Shown here: in pieces, positions 29,525 through 39,480 of the stretch
Layout of the letters: each line of letters opens with the position of its first letter
Position numbering within the stretch: the stretch's first letter is position 1
From: Tilletia caries
Taxonomy: Eukaryota; Basidiomycota; Exobasidiomycetes; Tilletiales; Tilletiaceae
Direction: 5' to 3'
Assembly (NCBI GenBank): GCA_032718865.1
Contig: JALUTQ010000020.1
Location: forward strand, 620,001 to 684,000
DNA length: 64,000 nucleotides
The notes under the pieces: generated by a model
Database searches by the model: none
What the model saw: only the letters and a program-made list of their open reading frames with translations
What the model was told of the DNA's origin: nothing
Translations under genes and position numbers: made by a program

Positions 29525-32137
29525 ATGCCTGAAGGCCAGCAGCCGGACATCAGCGTCGCGTTCGCAGCTGCTGCCCTCAGGAAAGGCCTGGCTTACGTCC
29601 CGGATCGTGGGGATTTCGGCGCCCCCAAGGCATTCAAGGGCGACAAGCCCGACAAGCTCGAATCCTTCCTTCGAAAGGTCGACAAGATTCTCACCTCGTA
29701 TGAGGTCACCGACGAGCGGGAGTGCGCCAAGATCCTCTTCGAATACCTCGGCGGTCCAGCAAAAACGTTGTTCCGAGAGCACCCCTCCTACAAGGCGGGG
29801 AAGTACGACGAGATGCTCGCGGCCCTCCGCAGCTTGTACCCCTCTCGCAGGCACCGGTTCAAGTACTCCTCTGCCGACCTCGAGCGAATTGCCAAGAAAT
29901 GGCACAAGAAGAAGTGGTCGTCCCTAGAACACGTTGCCGCCTATCGTCGCAAGTTCGAGTCGGTCGGGCTCTGGTGTCTGAACAACAAGAAGGTCGAGCC
30001 GGAAAGGTACAATCGGATCTTCTGGGACGGTCTTCCGAAGGCGCTTCAGCGTGATCTCAAGGTCCACGGTAGTCAGTGGGGTCTCAAGGTTGACCTCTCC
30101 AAGACCCCTGGCGCCGAAGACGTCTTTAAGGCACTCTGCGAGTATTTCAGCTTCGACGACTTCGATGCCGACCTTCGATACAAGCGCAAGAAGTCCCACC
30201 GTCGCAGCCCTTCCTCAAGTTCTTCGGAATCGGATTCAGATTCGGATTCGGACTCGTCAGACTCCGAGAACGACGACAGTGACGAGAAAGGCAAGCGCAA
30301 GCACAAGTCCCGTTCTCGTCGACGTCGTGAGGAGAAGACGGAGGCTGCTTCCTCGCCCCCTGCCTCGGCTTCGAAAGACAGCAGCTCGAGCGACGAGGAT
30401 AGCGAGTCAGATGAGCCGGAGTCCAAGCGCATGACGGTGAGCACCAAGGACAAGAAGAAGAAGGGCAAAGTTCATTTCCCGGACCCGCCATCGACATCCG
30501 CCCCCGCTCCTCCAACATCAGCGTCTCAGGAAGATCCTTCGATCGAGCAGCTCGCTCGGCAGCTCGCCAACCTCGATGTGCACTCGGCCGAGTACCGCTC
30601 GATGTGGGTACGGATGGCCGAGAAGGCACCGACGGTTGCCGCGAATATTCCTCGCCCCGCCGAAGCTGTCAATGTCAACGCCATCTCCGGCCCTTCTCGA
30701 GTCCCGCCTCATCTCGGCCTTCCCCGCTCTCCAGGATTCGCTCGGGACTTTCGGTGCTTTGGTTGCGGTGGGGCCAATCACCAGATGCGCGACTGCGAAG
30801 CCCTCAAGCAGTACCTCGACGAACGTATCCTGGTGAGGGACTCAAGGGGATACTACCGCATGGGAGATCAGTCACCCCTTCCGGCATACAGCGCTGAGAA
30901 CCCGCTCGTCAAAGCCTTGCGCGATCTAGGCATTGTCCCTCGCTCGCAGGCGCCAGCCACAGCCTCGGTGCCGACGACAACCAACAGTGTCATCTACCCT
31001 CACGTTGGCGTCATCGAGCTTGCGGATGCCCCTTTCTCTGGTCCAATCTCGGTCTATGGTGCAGCCCGTCGATCGCAGGAGCCTTCGGAACGGGCCAAGC
31101 CGTACGAGCGCCCCCCTACTCCGCAAGGTCCAGCTGCTCGCACGCGCTCGGCTCAGGTGCAGGACGGCCAGGGTCAGCCAGTCGTACAAGGAGGCCTCGC
31201 AACATCGGCTCCCGCTCCGACTTCAGCACCAGCCCCAGCAGCAGCGGCGTCGGTACCTCAGCAAGCTCCTCCTATCGCCCAGGCTCCACTCTCGGTCGTG
31301 GGAGATGCGGAGATGACGGAAGCAGGCGGTGAGAAGAAGCGACAGACTCGGCGCTACACGCTGACCATCGAGCTCGGCCGCACCTTTCCCGTTCGCGACA
31401 CGCTGCAGAAGATCATCGACAACCCCATCATGATCTCCACCGGCGAGCTTTTGGCCCAGCCCGAGCTGCAGAAAGCGCTTGCTCCCATGTTGCAGCGGCA
31501 CAAGAGCTTCGACGCGAACGCGGTGCGAGTGGAAGAGGAGCCGGACATCATGGACGTGGCATTCTTGGAACCGAAGATCAGTCGTGTGCTGTTCTCGTGC
31601 GGTGTTGGCAAGGTTCAAGTTCGAGTCGGGAACTCGGATGTGACGGCGCTCTTGGACCCTGGCTCGGAGATCAACGTCATCAATCGCACCACCTGTGACC
31701 GTCTCCGTCTTCCTCTCACACCATTCGACGGCACGATGAGGAACGCAGATGGTCGCCTGTCCCCCATGAACTACCGCTGCTGCAACGTCGAGCTAGAGGT
31801 CGGAGGTGTTCGTTCGCGTGCACACTTATACGTCGTCGAAGGTCCCTCTTACGAGCTCCTCCTCGGTCGGCCTTGGCAGCGTCATGTTCGTTACCAGCAC
31901 CGGGACATCGATGAGGGTCTACTGGCTACCATCTATGACCCAACCACCAACCTCCCCTACTCGTTCATTGCTGCCCCTGCCGAGCAATCTGATCCCCGTT
32001 CCTCTTACTCGTCTCGCGGCATTGAAATGGTGCGTGAGGTCTCTCACTTGTTGTGTTCAACGAAGTTGGAAGAGCTGCTCGAACAAGAAGACAGCCAACA
32101 AGAAGAGGCACTCCTCGCAGGGGAGCTGACAGACTAA
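29525..32137 (+). CDS. Gypsy 3 Gag-protease
   Basis: The frame is open from 29267; the start chosen is MPEGQQPDISVAFAAAALRK at 29525 because the preceding part is Ser/Arg/Leu-rich leader. A capsid-like region (FKGDKPDKLESFLRKVDKIL, LPKALQRDLKVHG) is followed by a Ser/Asp-rich basic stretch, a zinc knuckle CFGCGGANHQMRDC (CX2CX4HX4C), a Pro/Ala linker and an aspartic protease (VTALLDPGSEINVINRTTC, YELLLGRPW). The catalytic motif is DPG instead of the usual DTG/DSG. The stop codon is the first TAA of the transposon at 32135. Without it the frame continues into RT at 33527. Confidence 0.92.
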   Translation: MPEGQQPDISVAFAAAALRKGLAYVPDRGDFGAPKAFKGDKPDKLESFLRKVDKILTSYEVTDERECAKILFEYLGGPAKTLFREHPSYKAGKYDEMLAALRSLYPSRRHRFKYSSADLERIAKKWHKKKWSSLEHVAAYRRKFESVGLWCLNNKKVEPERYNRIFWDGLPKALQRDLKVHGSQWGLKVDLSKTPGAEDVFKALCEYFSFDDFDADLRYKRKKSHRRSPSSSSSESDSDSDSDSSDSENDDSDEKGKRKHKSRSRRRREEKTEAASSPPASASKDSSSSDEDSESDEPESKRMTVSTKDKKKKGKVHFPDPPSTSAPAPPTSASQEDPSIEQLARQLANLDVHSAEYRSMWVRMAEKAPTVAANIPRPAEAVNVNAISGPSRVPPHLGLPRSPGFARDFRCFGCGGANHQMRDCEALKQYLDERILVRDSRGYYRMGDQSPLPAYSAENPLVKALRDLGIVPRSQAPATASVPTTTNSVIYPHVGVIELADAPFSGPISVYGAARRSQEPSERAKPYERPPTPQGPAARTRSAQVQDGQGQPVVQGGLATSAPAPTSAPAPAAAASVPQQAPPIAQAPLSVVGDAEMTEAGGEKKRQTRRYTLTIELGRTFPVRDTLQKIIDNPIMISTGELLAQPELQKALAPMLQRHKSFDANAVRVEEEPDIMDVAFLEPKISRVLFSCGVGKVQVRVGNSDVTALLDPGSEINVINRTTCDRLRLPLTPFDGTMRNADGRLSPMNYRCCNVELEVGGVRSRAHLYVVEGPSYELLLGRPWQRHVRYQHRDIDEGLLATIYDPTTNLPYSFIAAPAEQSDPRSSYSSRGIEMVREVSHLLCSTKLEELLEQEDSQQEEALLAGELTD

Positions 32138-33526
32138 GGATGCTCACGGAGCGCCCCGGAGTGCTCCGTACTCCGGGGCGCCAACTTCGGTGCACTCCGG
32201 GAGAATTTCCCAAACTTTAGCAGGACTCCGTACTCCGGGAAAATAGTTCCCACTCCACAGATTGCGCTCCGTACTCCGCACCAAAAATTAGTTATTGATT
32301 TTTATTTCACTCCGTACTCCTGCAAACTGACCAAAATCTCGCGCGCTCACTCCGCGCTCCGGGGGAAATAGTTGCAGCACACAAATGCTTACTCCGCACT
32401 CCGGGGGCGCGGAGTACGGAGTTTTCGCAGGAGTCCGTACTCCGGTAGTCCGGTGCTATCATTGATGCAATGTATTTTTTTTGCCACATCACATACAGAC
32501 TACCTTCCCGTCTTTCATCTTGTTCCTTCCACATCTTGCCAGTGGGAATTTCTTCCTTCCTTCCTTCCTTCCTTCTTGCCAGTGGAACATATCTTCCAAG
32601 AGTATCTTCACAATCGAACAGAGACTCTTCCATGAGTTCCGTGGCTCATGCTAGGCCGACTGGTTGCCGGTGATCCGTGTCTGGTCGCGTCGAATAGCGA
32701 TGGGAAGGCGCAGGAGCCTCCCCAGGCTCGTCTGGAGAGTCAAGCACCATGAAGTGAGACCAAAAAAAGAAGCAAGTGCCGAAAGGAAAGAAGGGAAAGC
32801 GTGATGAGTAAGGACTAGCTGACTGGAAATTGGATCTGGGAGGAGGTTGAGGAGAGAAGAAGAGTGAGAAGTGGGACAAAAGCAGGGGTACATCTTCAGA
32901 GCCTCTTTTGAGCAGTGTCTGACCCCGAGAACGATGCCCCAAGGCTCCATGCTTTGCCTGCGCAGGCCGCAGCGGCACAGAGGTCAGTGAAATAATGCCG
33001 TGATGGACAGATATCGCTCTTTTGTTGCAGAGGACCGGAGTAGACTGTGAGAACTGAGAAGACCGCAATAACCTTACGGGACAAACCTCATTCGGGGGCA
33101 GCTGTGGCCTGTGCTTCGGCGGCATCGGCCGACGGTCGATCTATCATTCAGCCGCGTTGAACTATCAATGTCGCGTGACTTGAGAGTATCAATGTCACGT
33201 GACTTGAGAGTGCAGGAGCGCCCGGGAGTTCGGCGAAATAGTCGGGGAAACTGAAATCTTGAAAACCTCGCTCCGTACTCCGCACAAAATTTTGAAGTCA
33301 ACTTTTCGTCGCTCCGTACTCCGGCCAAAAATTTGGCCACAGCGCAAATCTTACTCCGGGCTCCGGTGCGGTTGGTGGTCCCGTGCTCCGTACTCCCGGA
33401 CAACAAGAACAGCGGGAGTAATCATCCAAAAGCTCGCTCCGTACTCCCGGCTCCCCCGGAGTGAGCCCCGGATAATCATGACGCTCCGGTGAACCCACTC
33501 CGGGGCTTACTCCGTGATCATCCTTA
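32135..33526. mobile_element. hAT-like element, TAAGGATG family, copy 3 (1392 bp)
   Basis: The ends TAAGGATGCTCACGGAG and CTCCGTGATCATCCTTA are flanked by the perfect 8-bp duplication TGACAGAC (32127-32134 and 33527-33534). Outer arms (32135-32460 and 33190-33526) consist of CTCCGTACTCCG words. The middle, about 650 bp, is ordinary-looking unique sequence with a (CTTC)n tract near 32551-32576. It holds a near-perfect tandem pair of ATCAATGTCRCGTGACTTGA at 33165-33210. No transposase ORF. Confidence 0.93.
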
Positions 33527-34209
33527 TGACAGACAGGCAAGACGACAAGACGCCTTCGGTCCTGACGATGTACAAGCCGGTCGCGCGCAAGGTTCGGCCC
33601 GTTGCTACCAACATCACCGAGGACGACCGGGTCAAGATCAACATTCCCCCCGACTTCGAAGACGATCTTCCTCAGGTCCCCTTCTCCGCCCCTGCCTTCG
33701 AACCAGGAGAGCGTCTCACGCAAGCGCGCCTGGACGAGCTCGATCTCGACCCGGACAAGCTGCTCAATGACGAAGAGCGGAAGATTCTGGTTGCAGTGAT
33801 TCGACAGAACGAGCTCGCCCTCGCCTTCGATGAGACGGAGAAAGGGGTTGTCGATCCCGACATTGTTCCCCCAGTCAAGATTCCGGTGGTAGAGCACACT
33901 CCATGGCACCACAGGAACATCCCGATCCCTGCCGCGATCAAGAAGGACGTCCTCCGCTTGCTTCAGGACAAGGTTGATTCGGGGCTATACGAGCCGTCGT
34001 CCGCGGGGTACACAAGCAAGTGGTTCGCGGTGGCCAAGAAACAGAAGGGTCAATATCGGATCGTCCACGATCTGCAGCCGCTCAACGGAGTCTCCGCGCG
34101 GAATCCTGGTGGGCTTCCCCAGATTGATGCGTTCGTTGGGGAGCTCAGCGGCAAGGCATGTATTGGAACCTTGGATCACTTTTTCAGGTTTTTGATCAAG
34201 TCTGGTTAG
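33527..34209 (+). pseudogene. Gypsy 3 reverse transcriptase, N-terminal part
   Basis: The frame includes EHTPWHHRNIPIPAAIKKDV, EPSSAGYTSKWFAVAKK and YRIVHDLQPLNGVSARNPGG, the Ty3-type RT fingers. It then passes to ACIGTLDHFF, where the catalytic-Asp segment would normally read LDLFSGFDQ, and breaks. The continuation in another frame (FDQVWLAVESRDFTTFETE, about 34190 onward) and YVDDTFIPGP (about 34360, active site) show that this copy has small indels. The DNA is otherwise little decayed. Confidence 0.88.
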
Positions 34210-35401
34210 CTGTTGAATCTCGCGACTTTACTACCTTCGAGACAGAGCTCGGTCGTCTCAGGCACACCCGACTTCCTCAAGGCGGCACCAACTCATGTCT
34301 GGTCTTCCATTACATTGTAGTGGCGATCGTTGGTAGAGACGGAAAGGTGTATGTCGACGACACATTCATTCCCGGGCCAGATTCGACGTACGACGACGAG
34401 CCCATTCCCGAGAACCCAAAGGTCCGTCGTTTCGTATACGAGTACCTGGTCAAACTCAACCGCGTTTTTGTCCCGTGTCGGGAAAGCCAAAAATGACGAT
34501 CTCTGCTCGAAAGATGGCGCCGATACGACGAACAGCCGAGGTTCTTGGGCAGGAGGTCAGTCCAGAAGGTCGTCGGGTCGCGAAGGGAAAGGTTGAGGCG
34601 ATCGAGAAATGGAGCCGCTGCAGCACCGTTTCAGAAGTACGCAGCTTCCTCGGCATCGCAGGACAAGCACGCGCATGGATTCCAAACTACTCGGCTGTTG
34701 TCAAACCTCTCACCAACTTGACTCGGAAGGGTGTCGTGTTCGACTGGGGGGAGGAGCAGCAGAAGGCGATGGACGCGGTCAAGCAAGTGTGGCCCAGCGA
34801 ACACACCTGGTCGAGCTCAAGTATGGCGAGGATATGAAGCCGATCAAGCTTGGCGTCGACGCAGGGCCACTGGCTTGTGGCTTTTGGCTTGGACAGGACG
34901 ACGAGGGAGGCGTGACGCATGTGGCGAGATACGGGTCGCTCCCCTTCAACGATCGCGAGCAGGCGTACTCCCAGGCCAAGCGCGAGTTATACGCCATCTT
35001 CCGTGCTCTGAAGTTCTTCAGGCACTGGTTGTGGGGTACTCGGGTCATTGTTCTCTCGGACGCCATGTTCATCAAGGGTATGCTTGCCAATCCGGAGCTT
35101 CCCAACTCGGCGATGACTCGATGGCTCGCGTATGTCATGCTGTTCGATCTGGCGGTGCAGCATGTCAAGGCCAAGGACAACGAGCTTGCTGACGGCCTGT
35201 CTCGTAGGCCGCCCCAGCCTGACGACGTTTCGGTCACCGATGATGAAGAATGGCTGACAGACCGTCTCGAAGACTTGCCCTCTGCTGGAGGATCAGATGA
35301 GACCCAGAACGTTGACCAGACCATCCTTGAACATTCTCACTCTTACTCCACTTCCTTCACTCCCGACCCCTCTCTTCTTCCTACCTCAGAGATAGAGCCG
35401 G
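34210..35401 (+). pseudogene. Gypsy 3 RT C-terminus and RNase H, frame-broken
   Basis: Pieces in three frames: YVDDTFIPGPDSTYDDEPIP (34350-34410), then SRCSTVSEVRSFLGIAGQAR (RT thumb/connection, about 34610-34675). The RNase H follows: KLGVDAGPLACGFWLGQDD (Asp), QAKRELYAIFRALKFFRHW (Glu), VIVLSDAMFIKGML (Asp) and KDNELADGLSRRP. Frame changes lie near 34490, 34800 and 35450. Domain order is the normal one, in contrast with gypsy 1. Confidence 0.88.
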
Positions 35402-36818
35402 TTGACCTGTTCTCCCTCCTGGTCGATGGTGGGAACGTTTCTTCCGTGTCGGCAGGTGTTGGAGTCGAGGGCTCCACGATTCGGACACTCTCGGACGAGC
35501 ACCAAGGCGTTTTTCGATTTCCTTGCCCTTGGCAAGAAGCCAGCGGGAGTCAACGACTTTGCTTCGAACAAACGCTTTCTGAAGAAGGCCTCGCAGTACT
35601 TTGTGGCAGGAAGGGCTCTGTGGAGACGTGGAGGAATCGAAGGAGCGGGCAGACTGGTTGTGGACGAAAAGGGGGAACAAGAGCGTTTGATGGGTTTGGC
35701 ACACGAGGAGTCGGGTCACAAGGGTGTTCAGGCAACGGCACAGCAGCTGGAGAAGCGTTACTTCTGGACTTCGCTTTGGGCGGACGTGAGAAGCTGGATC
35801 GAGACTTGTGACGCTTGCCAGAAGCGAGAGCGGAGCAGCAGCGAGGCAATGATCCGACCCACAGCACCTCCAGACCCCTTCCAGCGCATCGGACTCGACA
35901 TCACCTACATGCCAAAGGCGCTCGGCAGACGATACCTTGTGGTGGTCCGCGACGATCTAAGCGGTTGGGTTGAGGCACGAGCTCTCAAAAGGAAGACGGC
36001 TAGAGCAGTAGCTCGTTCTCTGGTCGAAGACGTCCTCACGCGCCATGGTCTCCCTCTCCAAGTGACCACGGACCAAGGCACGGAGTTCAAGGGCGTTGTG
36101 GACGTGTTGCTCAACAAGTATAAGGTCGACATCACACGTACCAGCCCTTACAACCCTCGAGCCAATGGCGCGGTCGAACGAGGTCATGGCCCTCTCGAAG
36201 AAGCCATCATCCACATTGCCCGTTTGCTGGACGTTCCATGGCCTCAAGCAGTTGAATTGGCTTGCTGGATCGATCGGACAACGGTGCGACGACAATACGG
36301 CCATTCTCCGTTCTTCCTGCTCCACGGCCACGAACCACTGCTTCCCCTCGACCTCGCTGGACCACTTTTTAATCGAGAAATACCAGTCCATTCTCGACGA
36401 TAAGGCAGCGCTGGCGGCGACAGTTGCGGATCGAATCAACAGGCTTGCCTCTCATCAGCTGGTCGTTAATCTCGCTCGAAAGGCAAAGACGGATGCACGA
36501 GCAATTTCTTCCGCCCATCGAAACCTTCAGGAATCCCTTGTCGAGCCCAACTTCTCGCCCGGTCAGCTCGTCCTCATTCGCAACCTCAAGGCGATCGAGA
36601 TTAAGAAGTCAGAGATCAAGCTCCAGGACACTTGGCATGGTCCTTACAAGGTTGTCTGGCAAGGCATCAACGGAGGAGTACACCTCTCGACACTCGAAGG
36701 CATCGCACTCCCCTCTGCATTTCACCCGACGCATGTCAAGAGGTACCGCCCGCGCATCAAAGCCCTGCTGCAGCGAGACCCGGCCACCACCACCAAGGAT
36801 GTCGTTGAGAAACCCTAG
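35402..36818 (+). pseudogene. Gypsy 3 integrase with GPY/F end
   Basis: The zinc finger (HEESGHKGVQATAQQLEKR then CDACQKRE), the core (RIGLDITYMPKALGRRYLVV, VTTDQGTEFKGV and YNPRANGAVERGHGP) and the RTTVRRQYGHSPFFLLHGHE motif are intact. A frame shift near 36380 leads to EKYQSILDDKAALAATVAD and the C-terminal module LQDTWHGPYKVVWQGINGGV, ending with VKRYRPRI at 36818. A purine tract (GTCGTGGGAGA) precedes the 3' LTR. No chromodomain is visible. Confidence 0.88.
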
Positions 36819-36842
36819 GTTCTCTTCCTCGGTCGTGGGAGA

Positions 36843-37247
36843 TGTGGTGGACTGAGTGGAGCTGGCCTGTGCTCTCTCCATCAGGCCTCATAAGCCAGCG
36901 GTCCAACATCGGCAGTCGGCCTCGCCAACTGCACCCTCTCGTTCGCCGTCGTTCTTTCTCCTTCCATCGCGAGTTTCCTTTCATCTCCTTCTCATTCTCC
37001 CAACCGCCTCGCTGTCCTCTCTCATCCCATCGAACCTTCTCGTTCTTCGCCTACCCTTGACCCTATCCCTATAAAGGAGGCGATATTGTACCTAGCGTCC
37101 CCTCTTGGGAGAGTAACAAATCAGACCTTCCTTTTTCCTCTCAGCTCCTTTCCTTTTCACTCGTCCCTTTTGATTGCGTTCCGCCCTCCTACCAACCTCC
37201 TCTTTTCCCCGCCTCAACTCCTACCCTCGAGCAGGTTCTCGACTACA
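36843..37247 (+). repeat. 3' LTR of gypsy 3
   Basis: A 405-bp copy of 28824-29230. It is followed by the target duplication GCGG and the second half of the GC-rich repeat that received the insertion. Confidence 0.93.
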
Positions 37248-37251
37248 GCGG

Positions 37252-37562
37252 TAAAGTAGCGGTGGCACCTAATGCGTGCATTTACCGCGTGTTGACACGC
37301 GGTCAACACGCAGCATACACGAGGGCAAGCTGCGGTCCTCTCTCTCTCCCCATTCCTGCTCACAGATCCTCAATACACACTCCAGAAAGCCCTAAGGTAG
37401 ATACAGGAATAAATGGATTGATCATAGGACATAGAGAGAGTTAAAGGAGCGCGCATTACCAGGTGCATACTTGACTCTTGAGTGCAATCATGAGGTCCTC
37501 ATCACCATCAACGTCGTTCTTGAGTCAAATCTTGCCCAGTGCGCGACGGAAGTACGCCTTCC
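37252..37562. other. Non-coding flank of gypsy 3
   Basis: It starts with ACCGCG/GCGGT words and contains no ORF with support. Confidence 0.45.
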
Positions 37563-37773
37563 CTACCAAACGTCAGGCGCTGACTCGTGAATCCTGCTCC
37601 GGGTGAGGTACTGAGTGCTCTTGCCTGCGATTGTGACGGTGAAGGAGGGCACGCCGTCGTTGTAGATGACGACTTGTGAGGCGCGTTCCTTCTCCACGTC
37701 GGTCGGGGAAGCGTAGTCGCGGCCCAAGAATTCGATGAAGCGGTCGATGACATTGGGGCGTTGCGGACGAGCT
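37563..37773 (-). CDS. Exon-like fragment of an unrecognised minus-strand gene
   Basis: The minus-strand frame reads ARPQRPNVIDRFIEFLGRDY, then ERASQVVIYNDGVPSFTVTI. It is preceded by a good acceptor (CCCCGCAG) and ends in a TAG at the left edge. Composition looks coding, but I do not recognise the family and no neighbouring exon is certain. It may belong to the same transcription unit as the fragments to its right. Confidence 0.35.
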
Positions 37774-37779
37774 GCGGGG

Positions 37780-39480
37780 ATAGATGAGCGTGAGACCGTT
37801 AGTAGGCGATGAAGATGAGAGTCAGCAAGAAGCTGCCAAAGGTTGACACCAGATATAGGGAGATCAGCATGGAGAGAAGGTTCAGCAACAAAGTAATTCA
37901 ACGTCAGCCTAAATCAGAACGTCAAAGGATAAGAGATGAACGGGATAGGAGTCAGTGGTGAGGCACGACTACGACGAGACGTGAGCTGAGGCCGGAAGTA
38001 AGAGACGCAGGGTGGGAGGGGCTGTTGCTGCTGTTGCTGCTGTTGCTGCTGGAGATGATGAGGAGAGGGCGGCGGATACCACGGCTTCATCGACTGTGAC
38101 TCCCGACAGCACGGGCGACGAGGAACTTACTAGTTACTGGCAGGGAATGAGGGAGGGTCCACGGTTGCCTGTGACAGTTGAGCGACGATGGCCCCAGTCC
38201 GAAGTCCGAATACACGTCAGCAAAGAAGATGAGCGTTGGACCGTCAGCAAGAGAAGTAAATGAGAGTCAGCTACGAAGAGAACTCAGCATGAAGAGAAAT
38301 AACAGCAACGAAATAAGCCAACGTCAGCCTTGATCAGAAGTTTAAGGGATACGAGGAGAATAGAAAAGAAGTCAGCTGTGAGTAACGTCGCACGACTAGG
38401 GCGAGTTGTGAGCTGATGCCGAAAATAAGAACAAGCATGAACAATCAAGCTTGAGCTGCTCATGAAAGGGTGAAACTCAAGAGTGTCAGCAATCAGCATC
38501 TAGCGTCAATCGTAGCAGTCCAAAAGAAATATCAGTAGAGGTCAGCGCCCAGCGAGCACAGACAATGAGACAAACGGAGAAGAAAATGTTAGCATGCACT
38601 CCCATGCTCAGTGACCTGTGACGCTCCCCTGATTGTATCCACCAATGCATGCCGTATGGGCCTGCACTGTGAAGAAGAAGGACTGGCACGATGAGTAGGT
38701 GGTTAAGGGTAGTATCATGAGCTTTAACACTCATCCAAGTTGAGCGGCGACAGGAAAGTAGGAGTCCATATGTTAAGAGGCGAATCGTCAGTCGAGGGAA
38801 GTGGTGTCAAAGGGGAATGGCAAGATCCACACTCGGACTCACCCACGAATAAACATGCATGCCGAAACCATGTCCATCTCGAGCCTGGAGTGTTGAAGGG
38901 CGCCTCGGAGACGCTTGAGAGCGAGAACATCAGTGTGCGCAAGCAACAGTAAATCACATCTGCAATCACAATTCACAACAAAGAAGAAGTGGGTATGGAA
39001 GGCAAGGGTGAGAGACCTGTCAGCGTTGTGAGCAGTAGGTGAGCAGTAGCGGTGTAAAGCAAAAGATCGTCAAGCTAGTCGACAAGGATCCAGGGTCAGC
39101 GATGGGAAGAATCAAAAAAAGGAAAGAAAGGTTAGCCATCAGCGACTTGCGGAAACCGCCAGAAAATGGTGGAGCGCATATATCAGGGATGGAACATCCG
39201 TTAGGGAGGAGAAAAGGATGGAAGAGCCCTCATAAGGGTGCAGGACTGATAAACAGTGTTGGGAGCTCGCGGAGGACGAGGAACGGGGTCAGCATGAAGC
39301 ACAGAACTACAGACGTGCGATCTGGTCACGAGTGATGAAATACGTACCTGTTCCATGATTGAAAGACCTGCTGGAGACTGGAGAGTGGAGCCTGGAGAAG
39401 AAGAAGGAGGAGAGGAACAGAGACGAGGTCATGATGAAGAAGGTGGGAAGAGGGGTGAGTAGCAACATACTCACTCACCA
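37780..39480. repeat. Intron-like repeated DNA rich in minus-strand branch points
   Basis: Read on the minus strand, GCTGAC motifs recur every 40-90 bp, each followed by pyrimidine-rich DNA. A block at about 37809-37930 recurs at about 38226-38360 and again at 41733-41850. The blocks share GTCAGCAA, AACGTCAGCC and AATCAGAA in order. A (TGTTGC)n run lies near 38022-38046. I cannot define exons here. Confidence 0.45.

Larger units (their letters stand above)
28824..37247 (+). mobile_element. Complete Ty3/gypsy retrotransposon (gypsy 3, 8424 bp with insertion)
   Basis: LTRs lie at 28824-29230 (407 bp) and 36843-37247 (405 bp), starting TGTGGTGG and ending CTCGACTACA, with about three differences between them. 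The target duplication is GCGG, possibly GCGGT (28820-28823 and 37248-37251). A primer site follows the 5' LTR. Order: gag, protease, RT, RNase H, integrase. A 1392-bp hAT-like element sits between protease and RT. Several frame breaks in pol make it inactive. Confidence 0.95.
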
